Source: Erigeron canadensis (Eukaryota > Streptophyta > Magnoliopsida > Asterales > Asteraceae). From it: a DNA stretch of 64,000 nucleotides. Shown one piece after another: positions 24,113 through 37,715 of this stretch. The DNA lies in contig NC_057769.1 of NCBI RefSeq assembly GCF_010389155.1, positions 1,984,001 through 2,048,000 on the forward strand, given 5' to 3'. The position numbers and the translations under genes were made by a program. Each line of letters starts with the position of its first letter. Position 1 is the first letter of the stretch. The notes under the pieces were generated by a model that worked only from the letters and a program-made list of their open reading frames with translations, was not told where the DNA came from and searched no databases.

Positions 24113-26185
24113 AAGGGTGAAGTGTAGTTGCAATCAAGTCAAGCAAAGGATATAAAACTTTCAAGAGGGGCAAGTCGCTAATGCCGTATATGTTGCTGCT
24201 GCTACAAAGTTAAAATCAAATTTACAGCTCAACTTGTAATATCTTGTTAACTCCTTGTCCCTCTTGATGAATAGAATAAAATCTACATTTTTTATTTTTT
24301 ATTTTGTTTTGTTTAGAGTCCCCGAGCTTTGATTTATGTTTCAAATATGTATCTTTGCCTAATCCAAGGGTAACTGCCGTCTGAGTTTTTATCACTGTGT
24401 AGACCCCTTTGCAGCTTATGCATTTTTCTGAATCCAATAGGTATGTTGCACTTTTTTTCCTTCCCATTTTTATATAAGTTTTATCTTCTTCCTTACACAT
24501 GGTATGTTGCTGTTGAACATGATCAGATTTTTACATCCAATATTGGGAGCCTTTGGTTAGGAGGCCGGAATCACCATGGTCCATACGACTTTGACTTATG
24601 AGTTTGAAAGCACCTTGAAATGCCGTTAAACAATAAAAAAAAGTAGCTTTAAATGGGTTTTCTATATACCCTGATCTTGGTGGGTTTGTGAAACAGCCAA
24701 TACAGTAGGTTTTGTGCTTATTTTTTAAAGGTACAGCTGTAAGTCAGTAACCAAACATGGGTATAAGGAACTGCACACATTTTTTAGTTTTATTGCATCA
24801 GATAGTTAAAGTTTATAATCAAATAAAGGTCATTTTTGAGACGATAAGATGAAATCTGTGGTTGACGAGTCCATTTCCATGACAGACAAATTCAGGGGCT
24901 CTGGTTTCACGTTTCCTGACATAATGGCTGCATGTTTGAGAATCACCACAAACCTGGCCTCCGCAATTTCACATTTTGAATGAAAAAAAAGTGTTGAGCT
25001 CTTAATTGGATTCCTTGATATGGTTGAGTTTGAGACTTGTAACTAACATATGCGTATGTACCAACACAATGTGTTCATTTGCAGCGCCTCAATTTAAAGG
25101 AGAGTTGTCTCAATCTTGTGAACATACGAATATACGATGGTTGCTTGCCAAAATCGATTGGCAAAATGGCAAGTTTGACATATACAGAGATGATCCATGT
25201 AAAGAATTATCTTTTCATTTTCATTGGTTAATTGTTAAAGCCTTCATTTATTTGTTTTGGTTATAGAGATAAATGTATGGGTTATGCGTATTTATACAGT
25301 GTTACGTTTTATTGTTAAGCTTCAATCTTTAATTATTCATCAACATAATTCTTATTACTTACTTCATGGATATCATTTTCCAGACTCCAACCATTTAATT
25401 TATCCTTATAATTCATGTCACACTACCACTGTTACTTTTTTTTTTTTTACCTAATATAGGAAGTGATATTTGTATCATATGATTTGATTAATTTACCATA
25501 CATTAGCTATTTATACAATAAGTTGTAGCATTTGTATTTTGTGATAAGTTAATTAAGTTGGTGAATTAATCAACTTATGTGGTACAAATATCACTTACCA
25601 AAAATTATTTACCATTAATAATCTTAAACTTTATAAATAAAACGCATTTAAAATAAACGACTTACGACCACCATAACACGTAAAGAAGATTTAGTTAATA
25701 GAAGTGTGTCATTAGTGATTTACTCATAAAACATTTCTTTTTTCATTAATTTAAACATCTCCACGTAATATATCTATAATAATGTTAATGAAGTAATTTA
25801 CAACATAAACCTTCAATTCTTAAAATAACTACACTAGTTTCTTTAACATCAATTACTTTTAAATTTACCACCATAGCCGCCCCTACTACCCGTCACCATC
25901 ACACCTGTCGCTACCGCCACCACCATTCCGCCGTTCCCATCAACACCGCCGCATTGCGCGAGAATATGACTCGTTTATTTTAATATGAATTGTATTACTC
26001 GTAAAATAAGTGAATTAGACGTACCCGGTTAAGTCAATCAAATTACAGTTCTACTTTCCTTTGAAGGAAAAAAAGAAAAAGAAAAACAATACAATAGTAT
26101 CACTAGAGTCTACGGCGTTACAAATACTAGTAGGCTGAGTCACCGAACCCACAATCTCGCCGGCGGTCATCGGAAATTTTACTAA
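24113..26185. other. Intergenic region between TBCCD1 and CDK5RAP3
   Basis: Contains the TBCCD1 3' UTR (probably to about 24290), AT-rich sequence and a palindromic MITE at 25459-25599. A short GC-richer patch near 25870-25965 (GCCACC/CCGCCG runs) has no supported gene. The CDK5RAP3 leader lies just before 26186. Confidence 0.5.
25459..25599. mobile_element. Palindromic MITE, about 141 bp
   Basis: Inverted arms: GGAAGTGATATTTGTATCAT and further TTGATTAATTTACC on the left; reversed right arm GGTAAGTGATATTTGTACCA and TTGATTAATTCACC. This looks like a compact fold-back MITE. Target duplication was not resolved. Confidence 0.55.
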
Positions 26186-29100
26186 ATGCAGAATTCCGAT
26201 AACGTTCGCGACCTTCCGATCGATATAGCTTTCGCACGTCTTGGCGGTACATACATATACATATACATATACATTTACATCTATATATATATATCTGTTC
26301 AATATATGATTGATTAATAATAATGAATTAAAAATGAATGAATATAGAATGGCTGGTTGATCGGAAAAGAATACCATCAGATTGGAGAAAAAAAGTGGCG
26401 GTTATCAAATCAAAGATTTCAACTGCTTTTCAATCTCTTCCTAAAGATATTCATCCTTTTTTCCAAACCCTAGAGCTTGATGGTTAGTTTTCTTTTTACT
26501 GTAACGGTAAAACGGTATTTATTTATTTAGAAACTAATGTAAGTTATCTATGTTGTCAGGGATTGGATACTTGGAAGCTAAAAAAATATATGACATACTT
26601 TTGAAATCAACTTCAGAAAGCCGCAATATTTTCGGCCGGCTTTCGGGTGATGCTGTAAGTACCTATATACTAGTCTTGCTTATATATATATATGTATATA
26701 TATGTGTGTATGTATGTGTTTTATGTCTAGAAAGTGTTAAAACACCTTACTGTATTTCGTTTACGGTAGGGTGCTTGGGAGGCAATCGTGCGAGCTTACG
26801 AAAAGGACCATTTGTTCCTTGGGGAGGCTGCTCAGATTATGGTCCAAAATGTGAACTATGAAATGTATGAATATAATTATATAAGGAATGCATATGTATA
26901 ATAATGCTTTTACTGATTACGTTTGTTTTCTATATATAGCCCGTATCATAAAAAGCTCATTCAGAGGACACAACAACAGCTTGCTGAGCTAGAAAGAAAG
27001 GAAACTGATATCAAAAGAAATGCAGCTCTTTCAGCTGCTAAGTATGCAGAGGCATGCCAGGAGCTAGGATTGCAGGTTATTATAGATTTTGTGGTCAAAT
27101 AACATCAGTTGGTTTGATTTGATGCTTTCTCTTGACAAACAATTAATCGCTTGTGGGTTGCAGGGAATCAATGTGAAGTCGGAATTGTTGGAAACTGCAT
27201 CAAGTTCACTACCCGTCACGTTTAGCAACTTGCTAGAAGTTTTGAAATGTGATTCCGTTTCACGGGCTATTGAATATTATTCCAATTTTGTTAGAGATGC
27301 TCACACAGAAAAAGATGTAGGATCACATCAAATGTTATTGCTGTGGTTACTATAGAGGTGGCAGTTTTGGCCCAATCACTAATTAGTGGGTCGACTCGGG
27401 TTATGTTACAGTTAAATGGATAAAAATTTACCTTAAAAGGAAATGAGTCAATCCAAAGTAACTTTCTATTGAGTTAAACCTTCTATATCATTTTATACTA
27501 GAATTTAAATAATTACCCGCCATGGACTCACTAACTGCTTTTAAAGATGTTCAGGTTTTTTAAAAAAAGTGTTTTTTGTAACCTGTGTCGCCTGCCATTA
27601 TGCCACCTCTAATATTTAACATTTGATAATACCTTGGATTTCTGTTAATATAAAGCCAATTTTTTTATTGACAGAAAGTTCCAGAGACGGTATTACCAAA
27701 TTTGAGGGATATCATTGATAATCCCCCAAATCTTGAAGTTTATGTAGCTTCAGAAGCACTTACTTCTGTGAATGCTCAAACAAACCCCAATGAACCAAAT
27801 CTGTCGACTTTAGAAGCTGATCTCGCAGCTGATAGCATTGACTGGGATATTACTTTAGATAGCTCACAGATCGATTGGGATATTGGCACGGTGGAAGAAG
27901 ATGGTGGTAATGGATTAGGTTCCTATGAAATTGTCGATGCCAGTGAGATTCCACAAGGTGCTCTAAATGATGGGGTGGACCCTGATGAGATTAATAGAGA
28001 AAATATGGTGACAGAAATCTCTTGGGATATCAGTGTTGACAATCCTGAAGTTGAGTTGGCTCAAGATAGTGCTTCAACAAACATAATTCAAGGAGAAGAT
28101 GCATCAGGGATAAATGTTTTTAATGAAAGTCAAAGATCCAGCCAAGTCAGGAGCCAGCTTTTGGAGACGGAGTATAGGAGTAAGATTCTTGATGATATGT
28201 TTGAGGTAAATAAAGTTGCTCTTTTTTTTTTTTAATGTTAGTGAGTTTAAGCTGGAAATTTGGGCAGGTTGGATGCATTTGGTAATTGGGGAATATGTTT
28301 TTGTGTCTAAATGGGTACTTTTTTGTACAGTTTGAAAATGAGCCAGGTCACCTTTGTTTACAGTGTCAAATTTTTATAAATGGTCATGTCCAATATGATT
28401 AAAACTATTATGTTACTTCAATAATAACCTGAATTTTCTTAATTTCACGCATTAAAAGTACACATTAGACGAATTTTGATTAATTTGACCCCCATACTTT
28501 TTGATCTTGTTCTATAGTGATCCGTTCCTACATAAAAGGGCTGCAATTGGCACCTCTACATAGATTTGAGTTTGCAGCTGATTTATATGTTTTGATCTCA
28601 TTCTTTGTATCAGATCAAAGCTTTTCTTAATCAAAGAATTATGGAGTTGACAAATACAGAGACGTTGTCTTTACAACATCAAGTTCAAGCAGTGGCTCCC
28701 TTTGTGTTGCAGCAGTACACTTCTGATGCTATCCAATCAATGCTGTCTGATGTCTCCTCGGCCATTTCCTTGCTCACAAATAGGAAAACAAGAGACCTTA
28801 TTATGATTCTCAACTCGAAAAGGTGGGTTACATTATATTTTATTAACATATATAATAACTAAAGATTCTTCTCCAGCATGTTGGGTTTGATTTTGTTGCA
28901 AATGTTACCAATGCCATGCAAGCTTTTTGTCCTCCATCTTAATTACACTAATGTAGATGTGCAAGATGGGTGAATATGGGTTTGTGTTTGAATATGTGGC
29001 ATAATGGGCCGCAATGGGTTGACCATTTTTTAAACTATTTTTATCTGAATACCATGGTTATGGTATGGGTCGAATTGCGACATACTCTAATGCTCTGGTT

Positions 29101-30088
29101 AGGCTGGTTATTGAATAAGATTCTTCTATATGTTAACCATATGAATGGAATTTCAGATTTCTAGAAAGATTAGTGAGCACGTTGGAAGAAAAGAAGCATC
29201 ATGAGGCAAAGTTGAAGGAAGGGTTAAGTGAGTTGGTTATTAAACGCATGGAGCTACAAAACTCACTATCTTCGGTGTGGCCTAAACAAGTGAGTTCCTT
29301 ATGCTACATTGCTACTCCACCCCAACTCCCACCACACCCTCAAAATAAATTTATGTATAAAACATAACTTGTTGTTTTTAAAGGTTTACTGGTCGTATTC
29401 TTTGATTCACAGCTACGACCTTTGGGTTTGATTGTTACATATATCATGAACCGCATGAGACTTGCTACCTTAGTTAGGCGGATAATTGAATAACTGTATG
29501 GTGCCAAATCGAAGTGTTGAAAACTTGCTGAATAAGAAATTTTTGCAATTTTAGTTTCCTTCAATGAAAATTATTTCAGTTAACTCCGTATTATTTTTCA
29601 GAAAGACAAATATCAACACCACATAATATTGTACACATTTCCCCCTGGGGAGCCCACAGCCTCATGGTTGGCAAACTCACATATTGCTAGGCTAGAAGTC
29701 CTTTGGTAAGTGCACAAGTACATGGCTACCTGTGCTGTATGATTTCAAAGTTGTCAAAATATTGGAAATCCTTCTTGTGTAAGTACATGGCTACATCATT
29801 ATCTGATCAAATCATACAGTTTTCATGTGTGTGTACATTTTTATGGGATGACCTCCCCATACCCCGAATTAGAGATTGGCTCTTGTTTTTGGTGGTTTCG
29901 AGTGTGAAAGGGGAAGTTCAATTGTTGCAGAAGTTCTAATATGGTTCTTATAAATGCAGGAAGCAGCAGTTGCAAAAACAAAGGAGTTGAAGAAGCTTTG
30001 TGAAACTACACTTTCATCTATGTTTGATGGAAGGCCTGTAAAGATTATCGGAGAAATTAACAGCATGTTGAGTAACGCTGGTGCCTGA
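26186..30088 (+). CDS. CDK5RAP3-like protein (C53), UFM1/ER-phagy factor
   Basis: Ten exons in phase: 26186-26246, 26348-26482, 26560-26654, 26770-26864, 26940-27075, 27164-27316, 27675-28205, 28614-28822, 29157-29289, 29960-30088, giving 558 residues. The product aligns along its length with remembered Arabidopsis At5g06830. C53/CDK5RAP3 is a soluble partner of the UFM1 E3 ligase complex (UFL1, DDRGK1) at the ER and a receptor for autophagy triggered by stalled ribosomes. Visible parts are the N-terminal helical domain ([48 protein letters not shown]), a predicted disordered middle with IDWDI at residues 280-284 and 291-295 and ISWDI at 340-344, and the C-terminal helical domain ([43 protein letters not shown]). 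The three motifs match the shuffled ATG8-interacting motifs known for plant C53. Exon 1 is short, followed by a small intron with CATATA repeats. The start is the first ATG. Confidence 0.95.
27353..27611. mobile_element. hAT-like MITE in CDK5RAP3 intron 6
   Basis: Terminal inverted repeats TAGAGGTGGCA at both ends (27353 and, reversed, 27611), a common hAT terminus. An 8-bp target duplication was not found, so one end may be eroded. It is 259 bp without a coding frame, within the intron between exons 6 and 7. Confidence 0.5.
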
Positions 30089-32254
30089 AACATACTCTTT
30101 TGTTTTTCTAGTTAATAGCTAGTTTTGTTAATTAGTACAATTTAAGCGTTTCGTTTCTCCAAGTATCAGATATTGCCTTAAAAGCGATGCTGATGTGTGT
30201 TCTAAACAGGCTTGCTGACGTACTTTTAACTTATAATGTGTGGTTGTCACGTTGCTTTTATCGTATAAAAAGAGAGCCCATTCACAGCAAACACAAAGTT
30301 TATGTTAGGGTGTTAGACGGTTGAGCAGGAATTTACACGACCAAACTGCCGTCTCTGCTGTGTTTTATTTGGTTATCATGGGCCAGGTGTCGTTTAGACA
30401 AGAAACTTTGAAGCTCCATATTTAGATTTTATATTCTTACTTCCCACAGATCAGTTGTCACTTGTCATACTTGCATTTTAAATGTCAGAGTGCATGACTT
30501 CTGATTTGAAAATTTTGCGTTCAAAAAATGTTACAATCTCTATGTTTAGTTGTTTCAAGTAATACAACATTTTTTGGTCAAGATTCTTGTTTTGAAAGTT
30601 GTATTTCTTGAAGTAAAAGAAGTGGAATATAATATGGATATATGTTTAGCAAACACACATTTTGATATTCATGTAAACTAGATGATAGATAATGATCAGC
30701 TACACTTAAAAACATGCATAAATTATGCTAACACTCCGGAAAGTGTCTTGACGAATGATTTAGTTTTGATTTTGATTGTGTACAATAATAGTATGTTTTT
30801 GCTTAATATGTACATGGGATTAAAGAGTTTCCATCAATCTACCCTAGAAGATATAAAATTATAGAGATAATGACTGATTTTATTGATATAATCATAATCA
30901 TATAATACATAGGAGGCGTCAACCATTATATAACACTCCCCTCGGGCTATCCATAGTTCAAAAATCATGCCTTGTAAAAATCTTAATAAGTAAAACCTAA
31001 TGGTAAAACTTAATGAAAGAAAAAATTGAAGGTTTGAAACATATTTAAGGTATTCCATCTTTTACTAAATGTTGCTCTCAAACATGCTTCTAGCATTGTA
31101 AGTCACTAGAGATACTCTATGTATAATGTATTTCATATCCTTCTAAGTAATCTTGCAATTTACAGAACAAGGCATGCTTCATGTTTACCATCTAATGAAC
31201 TTTAAATCATCCATAAGACTCCGTTTACCATCTCATATTATCATGAGGTTATGCCTCCTCACAGTGACTAGTCATAATACTCTTGGATTATTTTTTAAAG
31301 ATATTATATCTTATGCATTCACATTTTTTAAGCTATTAGATGTGTCTACAGTTACGCCTCACAAATAAGTCAACTATTCTAATATATGTGATATGTGAAA
31401 AGAACAATGCTAAAGTTACAAATTATCATAAAAATATCACTAAATAGTGATATTTATAAGATTCTATAATCTACCAATATATATATAACAAGGTCCTAAA
31501 TTTTTTTTTTAAAAAAACAAAGAACGTTAGATGAATTTTAACTTTTCATCACAACCATTAGATGTAAATAATGGTATAATTACCAAATTTATTATGAAAA
31601 AACACAACATTAATTCCTTTACTTTATAAAATTAACATTTATTTATAAATTATATCATTTATTTATAGAAGTTTTAATATCAAAATCACAAATTATATTT
31701 ATATCAAATTAAACATATACGGGGTACTTGGTAACATGTACTCATTGGTTAAAAAAAGGATAAAAATTTAAAAAACATCCGAAGCTTTAATTGCACATGG
31801 CCTCTTTACCATTCTGTATAAATAGGCTATTCTATTTGTACCGATATGGTAGAGGGGCGCAAACCACACATTGCCATATTTGTCATTTGGCTTTTCCATT
31901 TATATTATTTAAATTTTTAGTTTTTTAGATATATCATAAAATCTTATTTTTATTAGTATTTTCATCTAAAAGCTACATATAAAACTAATTCAACATAATC
32001 TTTGCGTTTTTATGAATATTTAACTAGCATGGTACATGCGTGTTGCGTCGATTATTATTGATAGAGATTCTTATGTTGCGATTACCGAAAACATATAAAT
32101 TGACGATCAATTAAGCAAGATCCTATGATAGATAACGTATGAACCTTCATGTTCTAATTGAAATTGCTAAAACTAATAATTGATTCAATTTCTATCGATT
32201 GTAACCTTTGTTATATCCATATATTGATCATCCCATACCATATATAGATTATAC

Positions 32255-32950
32255 ATATAATTATCTTATAAAACCAAATAATATGACTTATTAAATAATA
32301 TAAATGAAAAGGTGAGTGTGTGTTTCTTTTTACCTAAGCTAGGTCTAGAACCTCTCGCATACTAATTTTTTAATATTTTGAATAAATAACGGGCCCATAT
32401 TTTTTTATCGATTAAAAAAATAAAATGTGAGGAGTTTTATACCTAAGCTAAATACATAACAACCACATACTCCCATCCCTCTAATATAAATATATTAATT
32501 TTAATTTGGCTATACATATGGATCTAACTTTAGATTAAAATCGTATGTTATATAGGGCTGACTGATAACGTAAATAAACATTAATTGATAGTTACAATAT
32601 TATTCGTAGTTTATCGTAATATAAATTAAAAACGTGTTAGATTACGATGCGAATAATAAGAATTTATATATGGTCAATTAAATAATATAAATATATTAAT
32701 TTTAATCTGGTTATACATGTGTATCTTATACTAAAAAATATATTTATCTTATAAAACCAAAAAATATGACTTATTAAATAATATAAATATATTAATTTTA
32801 ATATGGCTATACATATCGATCTCACATTAAATTAAAATCCTACGTTGTACAAAGCTGACTGAGAACGTAAATAAAAACAATTGATAGTTACAAAGTTTAT
32901 CATAATATAAAAAATATCATATTACGACGCGAATAATAAGATTATAATTT
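32255..32950 (+). repeat. Degenerate AT-rich direct repeats
   Basis: Two blocks, about 32484-32690 and 32765-32950, share the ordered words TATTAATTTTAAT, GGCTATACATAT, GATCT, TTAAAATC, GCTGACTGA, AACGTAAATAAA, TTGATAGTTACAA and GCGAATAATAAG. The lead-in TTATCTTATAAAACCAAA occurs at 32261 and 32748. The block is duplicated and diverged. Its origin is unknown. Confidence 0.6.
32306..32483. mobile_element. MITE with ACCTAAGCT ends, 178 bp (copy 1 of 3)
   Basis: The insertion is flanked by ATATAAAT on both sides (32298-32305 and 32484-32491). The duplicate block downstream (near 32785) shows the uninterrupted sequence AATAATATAAATATATTAA, a natural empty site. Inside it, TTACCTAAGCTAGGT, a GGGCCCAT centre and ATACCTAAGCTAAATAC match the elements at 56420 and 56664. 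Confidence 0.65.
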
Positions 32951-34382
32951 AAATATTAAATATATGATATATGTCAAATATGTTAAAACATGACTAATGA
33001 AACATAATATTTAAAAATTTTCTTTATGATTTATTTTTAGTAAATATTATATAATAAGCAATCCCATTTAAAATAGCTATATATTAAAAACTCAATGGGA
33101 CTTTGATGAAAAATATTTTATAAACTTTTGAAAGTTTATTGCATAACATAGTAATAACAGGAGTAATAATAGGAGGTTTAAAATATAGTTTTAATTGAAA
33201 ATGAAGTCGTACATAAAACTATGATTGAATATATGATATATGATACGTTATAGCATGATACAAATTAACTTGACAATTTTTGTATCATGATATTAATTAA
33301 TATATAACATTTTTTTTTATATTTGTCAATTTACGATATTGTAATATAATGTCGATAAATATATATGTCTACTCGTATATTACGCGTGATAATAATCTAT
33401 AAGTGTGCATGTGGATAATGTACAACATAGAGGGGTAGCTAGCAGTGGACTACCCTCAGATCTAGCCCACTAAAAATTAATTTTACTTCCACTAGAGCCC
33501 CAACTTATATTACCTAAATACCTAATCGGCTAATTTCTTTAACAATAAAAAAGAGCCCCCTGTTATTTTTATTTATTATTTATTATTTTTTAAGTATTTA
33601 GTTTTGTTACTTATTAAGGTATAAATGATTAAAGCTTGTCATTATGAATTTACTATAAAAATAAGTTATAGGATTTAGCGTAGAGCTTTATTATTATTAT
33701 TTTTTTATCGTGGATATATAGAAATTATGATTTATGGCATAATGATTTGAAACTATTTATTGAGTTGTAAACTAATAGTTGATGTACTAGTTATTTAACT
33801 TATAACTTGTAACTTGTTATGTGTTGTATATGGTAACCACAATTATAATTTAGAATTTGGTTCTTTTGTTTATTTATTTTTATACGCTAACTACACTTAT
33901 GTATTGTTAATGACTTAGAAATCGAATTTACAATGACTTTGAAAATGTAGATGTGGTGTTCTTTTATAATGCTTGAAATGTGAAACACTCTATTGACCAA
34001 GGTCCTCTACATAATAATTTATATTTATATCTGCAAGATGAAAACCAGGTGCTAACTGCTAAATACATCTCAAATCACACTTTAAAAAAAAAAGAATCAG
34101 ATAAAAAACTGGTTGGACATACATTTTTCAAAAGATAAAATAATAATAAAGCATATTCTTTAACATACTAGAAAAGAAAGAAAAATTGCAAGAAATCTAC
34201 ATGAATGAATATGGTTTTACCAAAAATTGGTTAATGATAAATCTGCTGCCAAAATTCTCAATGTAGATCATAAGTCTAGTAACATTACATTTCTAAGCAT
34301 TACAAAAGTTAATAAAATGCCATACAAAAATAACTCTTACCTATCATATCATTGCCCAGACCCGAAATCAGATCGAATATCC

Positions 34383-34830
34383 TCAGCTTCTGAGGACTAA
34401 CCAACTGCATACTTCACACACACTGACCCCGACTTCAGCTGCCCTCCGTGGCTTGTTCTTTCGCCTGCTTCCATTATGTCTAAACCCCACAGATTTTGTT
34501 AGACCACAATCGTTTTTTGTGGGCCCCACACCGTTTTCATCATTTGCCAGGCTTTCTTTGGTTGATACAGACGGTTTCTTTTTCTTGTTTACGTTCTCTA
34601 ACGGAGCTTCAAGTTTCGTGTCATCATTTTCACTGACCCTTTCAGACTCTTCTTCCTTTTGTGCCTTTGTGGGTCTTCCTCTACTACGCTTGGTAGGTAG
34701 CTTTTCTTCTTCCCCGCTTCCATCTTCACGATGAGCAACAATCGAACTTTTCTTTGATTTCCCCTTGTTAACCTTACCCATTGTTCAAATACTTAAACAG
34801 TACGAAATCTTGAACAAACTGTGGTGAGAT
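34383..34830 (-). CDS. Small AT-hook motif protein (34383-34781 coding)
   Basis: The coding frame runs from ATG at 34781 to the stop at 34383, 132 residues. The exon begins at about 34830 after a strong acceptor (TTTCTTGCAG), so there is a 5' UTR intron. The protein is basic and low in complexity, with an N-terminal MGKVNKGKSKKSS, an AT-hook core RGRP at residues 34-37 (KRSRGRPTKA), an acidic/lysine-rich middle and a conserved-looking SVGFRHNGSRRKNKPRRAAE. This matches a small plant family annotated as AT-hook proteins (I think of At1g48610), presumably nuclear and binding AT-rich DNA in the minor groove. The last 14 residues after RRAAEVGV look unlike the family end I remember, so the C-terminus may be altered or spliced differently. 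Function is not established. Confidence 0.7.
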
Positions 34831-36205
34831 CTGCAAGAAACGTGTAGATATATAGTCACATTTTGAGGAGTGGTAGCTAGACTCTTTGATGTATTTTACA
34901 ATCACAAATATATACGTTCTTGCAGATGGGCTGGGAAAAATGTCAAAAGTCAAAACAAGTTCAGGTCGAAGTGGGTCATGCGTATGTACTAATCAAAGTA
35001 GAGTTATTACTAGTGTAATCTAAATCTTTGAATAAAGTCATTTAGAAGGCTTTATGCATATGCACTAAAAATACACTTCAGAAGGACTCTTAATCCACTT
35101 GAACTATTGAGTTCATCAGCCCCGCAACCTTTACAGCTAATCTTTTTTATTCGACACATTGAATAATAAGAAGAATCTACTCATTTATAATGAATTGATA
35201 ATTGCCCAATGTTGGGACTAAAGAGGATGTCTGCATGCATCTTTGAATTAATTCAGAAAACCAGTTTTGTTGCACCAACTCCTTAGTTGCGTTTCAAAAC
35301 TCGAATTTCTGGGAATGACAAAAATCAAATGGTTTGGCCTGATGAGCATGCATGATGTCACACATTGCAAAATAAAATGTTATCTTTGTTCACTCTACTA
35401 ATTCACTCATTTCCAAATGGTTTTAAGTCACAAATAAGATGAAGTTTAAAAGTATACAGAAACACATTTAATTTACATGCAAGCCAAATCATTCACATTC
35501 ATTGTTAGTGTTACAAATATATTTGATCCTTACTTAAATTTCATCATATTATCAAACTGTCCAAATCTAGGACTTCCATTATTTATGTCAAAGTAGGAAA
35601 ATAATCATGAACCACTATATTTACTTCTTTGAATAAACATATAATAGTAAATAAATTTGTACGAAACAGAAGAAAAAAGGACCAAGAACAAAATCTAGCA
35701 TCATCCATCATAAAAGTACAAATCTAGATTTTCTTCATTCTAAACCTTAGCCATAGTTTGAAGAACAACTAAAAGTAGGTTTAAGCCCTTTAAAGGATTT
35801 ATAAATCTATGGTCAACAAACACTCACCAAGTATATATCAAATATTATTCTCAAAAAAAGTCAAACATATTTTTACTTGGCTTTAGAACTGTATTTGATT
35901 AAACTGGTAAACTAATGATAAAAGAAGGAAATCTAATGTTAAAAATCTCAACTTTAAATCTTATCAAGTTAAGTTTTCTTCTTTCATGGCTTGATATCAA
36001 TAAATAGCAACTACAAAAACATATAAAGATATCAAAGCTATAAAGACAACAAAAATCACAGAGCACAACAAGATTTAATCTAATAAATATATTATCAATA
36101 AAATAAATCAACAAAAATAAACATAAACAAAAATCCAGATAGATATAAGCTAAAATCCAAAGAAAGATGAAATCTTTATACAATCCAATATTAAAGAACA
36201 CATAC

Positions 36206-36250
36206 CAAATGAAGCTAAACCACCATTTGAATCTTTAACAAATACCCATT
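36206..36250 (-). other. Possible leader exon of the AT-hook gene
   Basis: On the minus strand TTTCAG precedes and GTATGTG follows a 45-bp segment. It lies upstream of the AT-hook coding exon, and a CT-rich stretch typical of plant leaders lies at about 36490-36550. It could be an untranslated exon of that gene or part of an unrelated transcript. No coding similarity was recognised. Confidence 0.3.
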
Positions 36251-37001
36251 TCTGAAACAATATAGCAATCATTAACAAATAAAATAAATCATTTGAAAAT
36301 CCATGAAAAAGATTCTGGCTTTGTTATGAAGATGATATGATTTTTGAAGCAAGTAAATAAAGGTTCTTTATTGTAAGTTGTGTTAAGAGTGAAAGATTGG
36401 AGCTTTTTGATCTAAAGATGAAGAAATAATAAATCAGATGTGAAAAAGATTAAAGATTTATGGGATATGAATAAAGGTTTTATTTATTTATCTGGTTTGA
36501 AAGAGAGATGAAGCAAACACAGAGAAGAGATGTGAGAGGGAGAGAGTTGATAAGCAGAAATCAGGACATTGTAATATAGTATACTAGTGGAGTAGTACTT
36601 GACTACTACAAATATAGTAGGGTAGAAAATAAGGGGAAAGGTGGAGGAAAACATGCAGTACTTATCTTAGGTATTTTAAGTAAAGCAGAAGTGATTATGT
36701 AAAATTTAGGGAGAATTTATGTAAAATTCAGGGGGGGTTATGTATGTTTATTAAATTCAAAGGTTTGATATGTAAGTCTTTTTTTTAATGTGGCAGTATC
36801 TAAGCTTAGGTAAAGTCTGTAGTACGGATCATTTTCTCATAAAATAAATTTATCTAAGAAATAAACATTTAATAAAAATAAATTATATAACAAAATGCTT
36901 AACAATAATAAAATATAAAAAATGATTAAGTTTACGAGCGATGTATGAAGGAGGTGAGATAGCTAGAGAGTGTAAAGAATTTTTGTATACTAACATAAAG
37001 G

Positions 37002-37258
37002 GATTAATCACGGGAAGATCAACGTACTTTCCCATTTGTACACGGTTGTCCATTATACTTTTTTATTGATGAGGTTTACCCACATACTTTTCTTTTTTGT
37101 ACACGGTTGACCAATATTACCGACTATCACAGGTAAACCGGTCAACTTTGGGTCAACCGTGTACAAAAAAAAGAGTATGTGGGTAAACCTCATCAATAAA
37201 AAGTATGATGGGCAATTGTGTGCAAATGGAAAATACGTTGGTCTTTTCATGATTAATC
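37002..37258 (+). mobile_element. Fold-back MITE, copy A
   Basis: 257 bp with arms of about 100 bp in inverted orientation: GATTAATCACGGGAAGATCA at the left and, reversed, GATTAATCATGAAAAGACCA at the right, then TTTGTACACGGTTG and GAGGTTTACCCACATACTTT in both arms. A non-palindromic core (about 37106-37161) separates them. TTAA lies at both termini and could be the target duplication or part of the element. Confidence 0.75.
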
Positions 37259-37715
37259 AAAAAAAATATGTAGTGATGTATGGCTAAAAAAAATATCTTT
37301 TGGATGATCCCGCATACTTAATACATGCGAATCTTTCTTACTAAAAAATGGATAATAACCAAATATTTCATACGAAACCCAAAATACAAAAATTTTGAAC
37401 ATTTTGACGTTGTGGATGTTGCATATCATTGCAACCCAATAATAATGAATGTTGGTGCTCGACCTCAAAACTTGTTTTTTCTTCGTAACAAGGTCTTAAG
37501 ACCCGTGCGTTGTACATCCGAGATGAATTATATTATTTTCATTTTTAACGTGTGGTTTAAAAATGATCTATATTAGAACGATGTTGAGTTATGTGTAAGA
37601 GTATAGTTATAATATGGACATAATTATGAAAATAGAAAACAAGGAAACAATTGACAATATAATATATAGCTGTCTTGATTAAAAAGTACATGTTTACGAA
37701 CGTTGATTAAAATTT

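Larger units (their letters stand above)
30089..34382. other. Gene-free AT-rich repeat region
   Basis: Starts with the CDK5RAP3 3' UTR and then holds AT-rich DNA without supportable genes. From about 32255 to 32950 the same AT-rich block recurs (TATTAATTTTAAT then TATACATAT, GCTGACTGA, AACGTAAATAAA, GATTACGATGCGAATAATAA), one copy being split by a MITE (32306-32483). Sequence after 33000 has no recognisable element. Confidence 0.5.

Noticed and set aside
35899..36201. 100-codon minus-strand frame
   Set aside because: Phe/Ile/Leu/Cys-rich product of AT-rich DNA with no homology signal; it lies in a presumed intron of the AT-hook gene leader.
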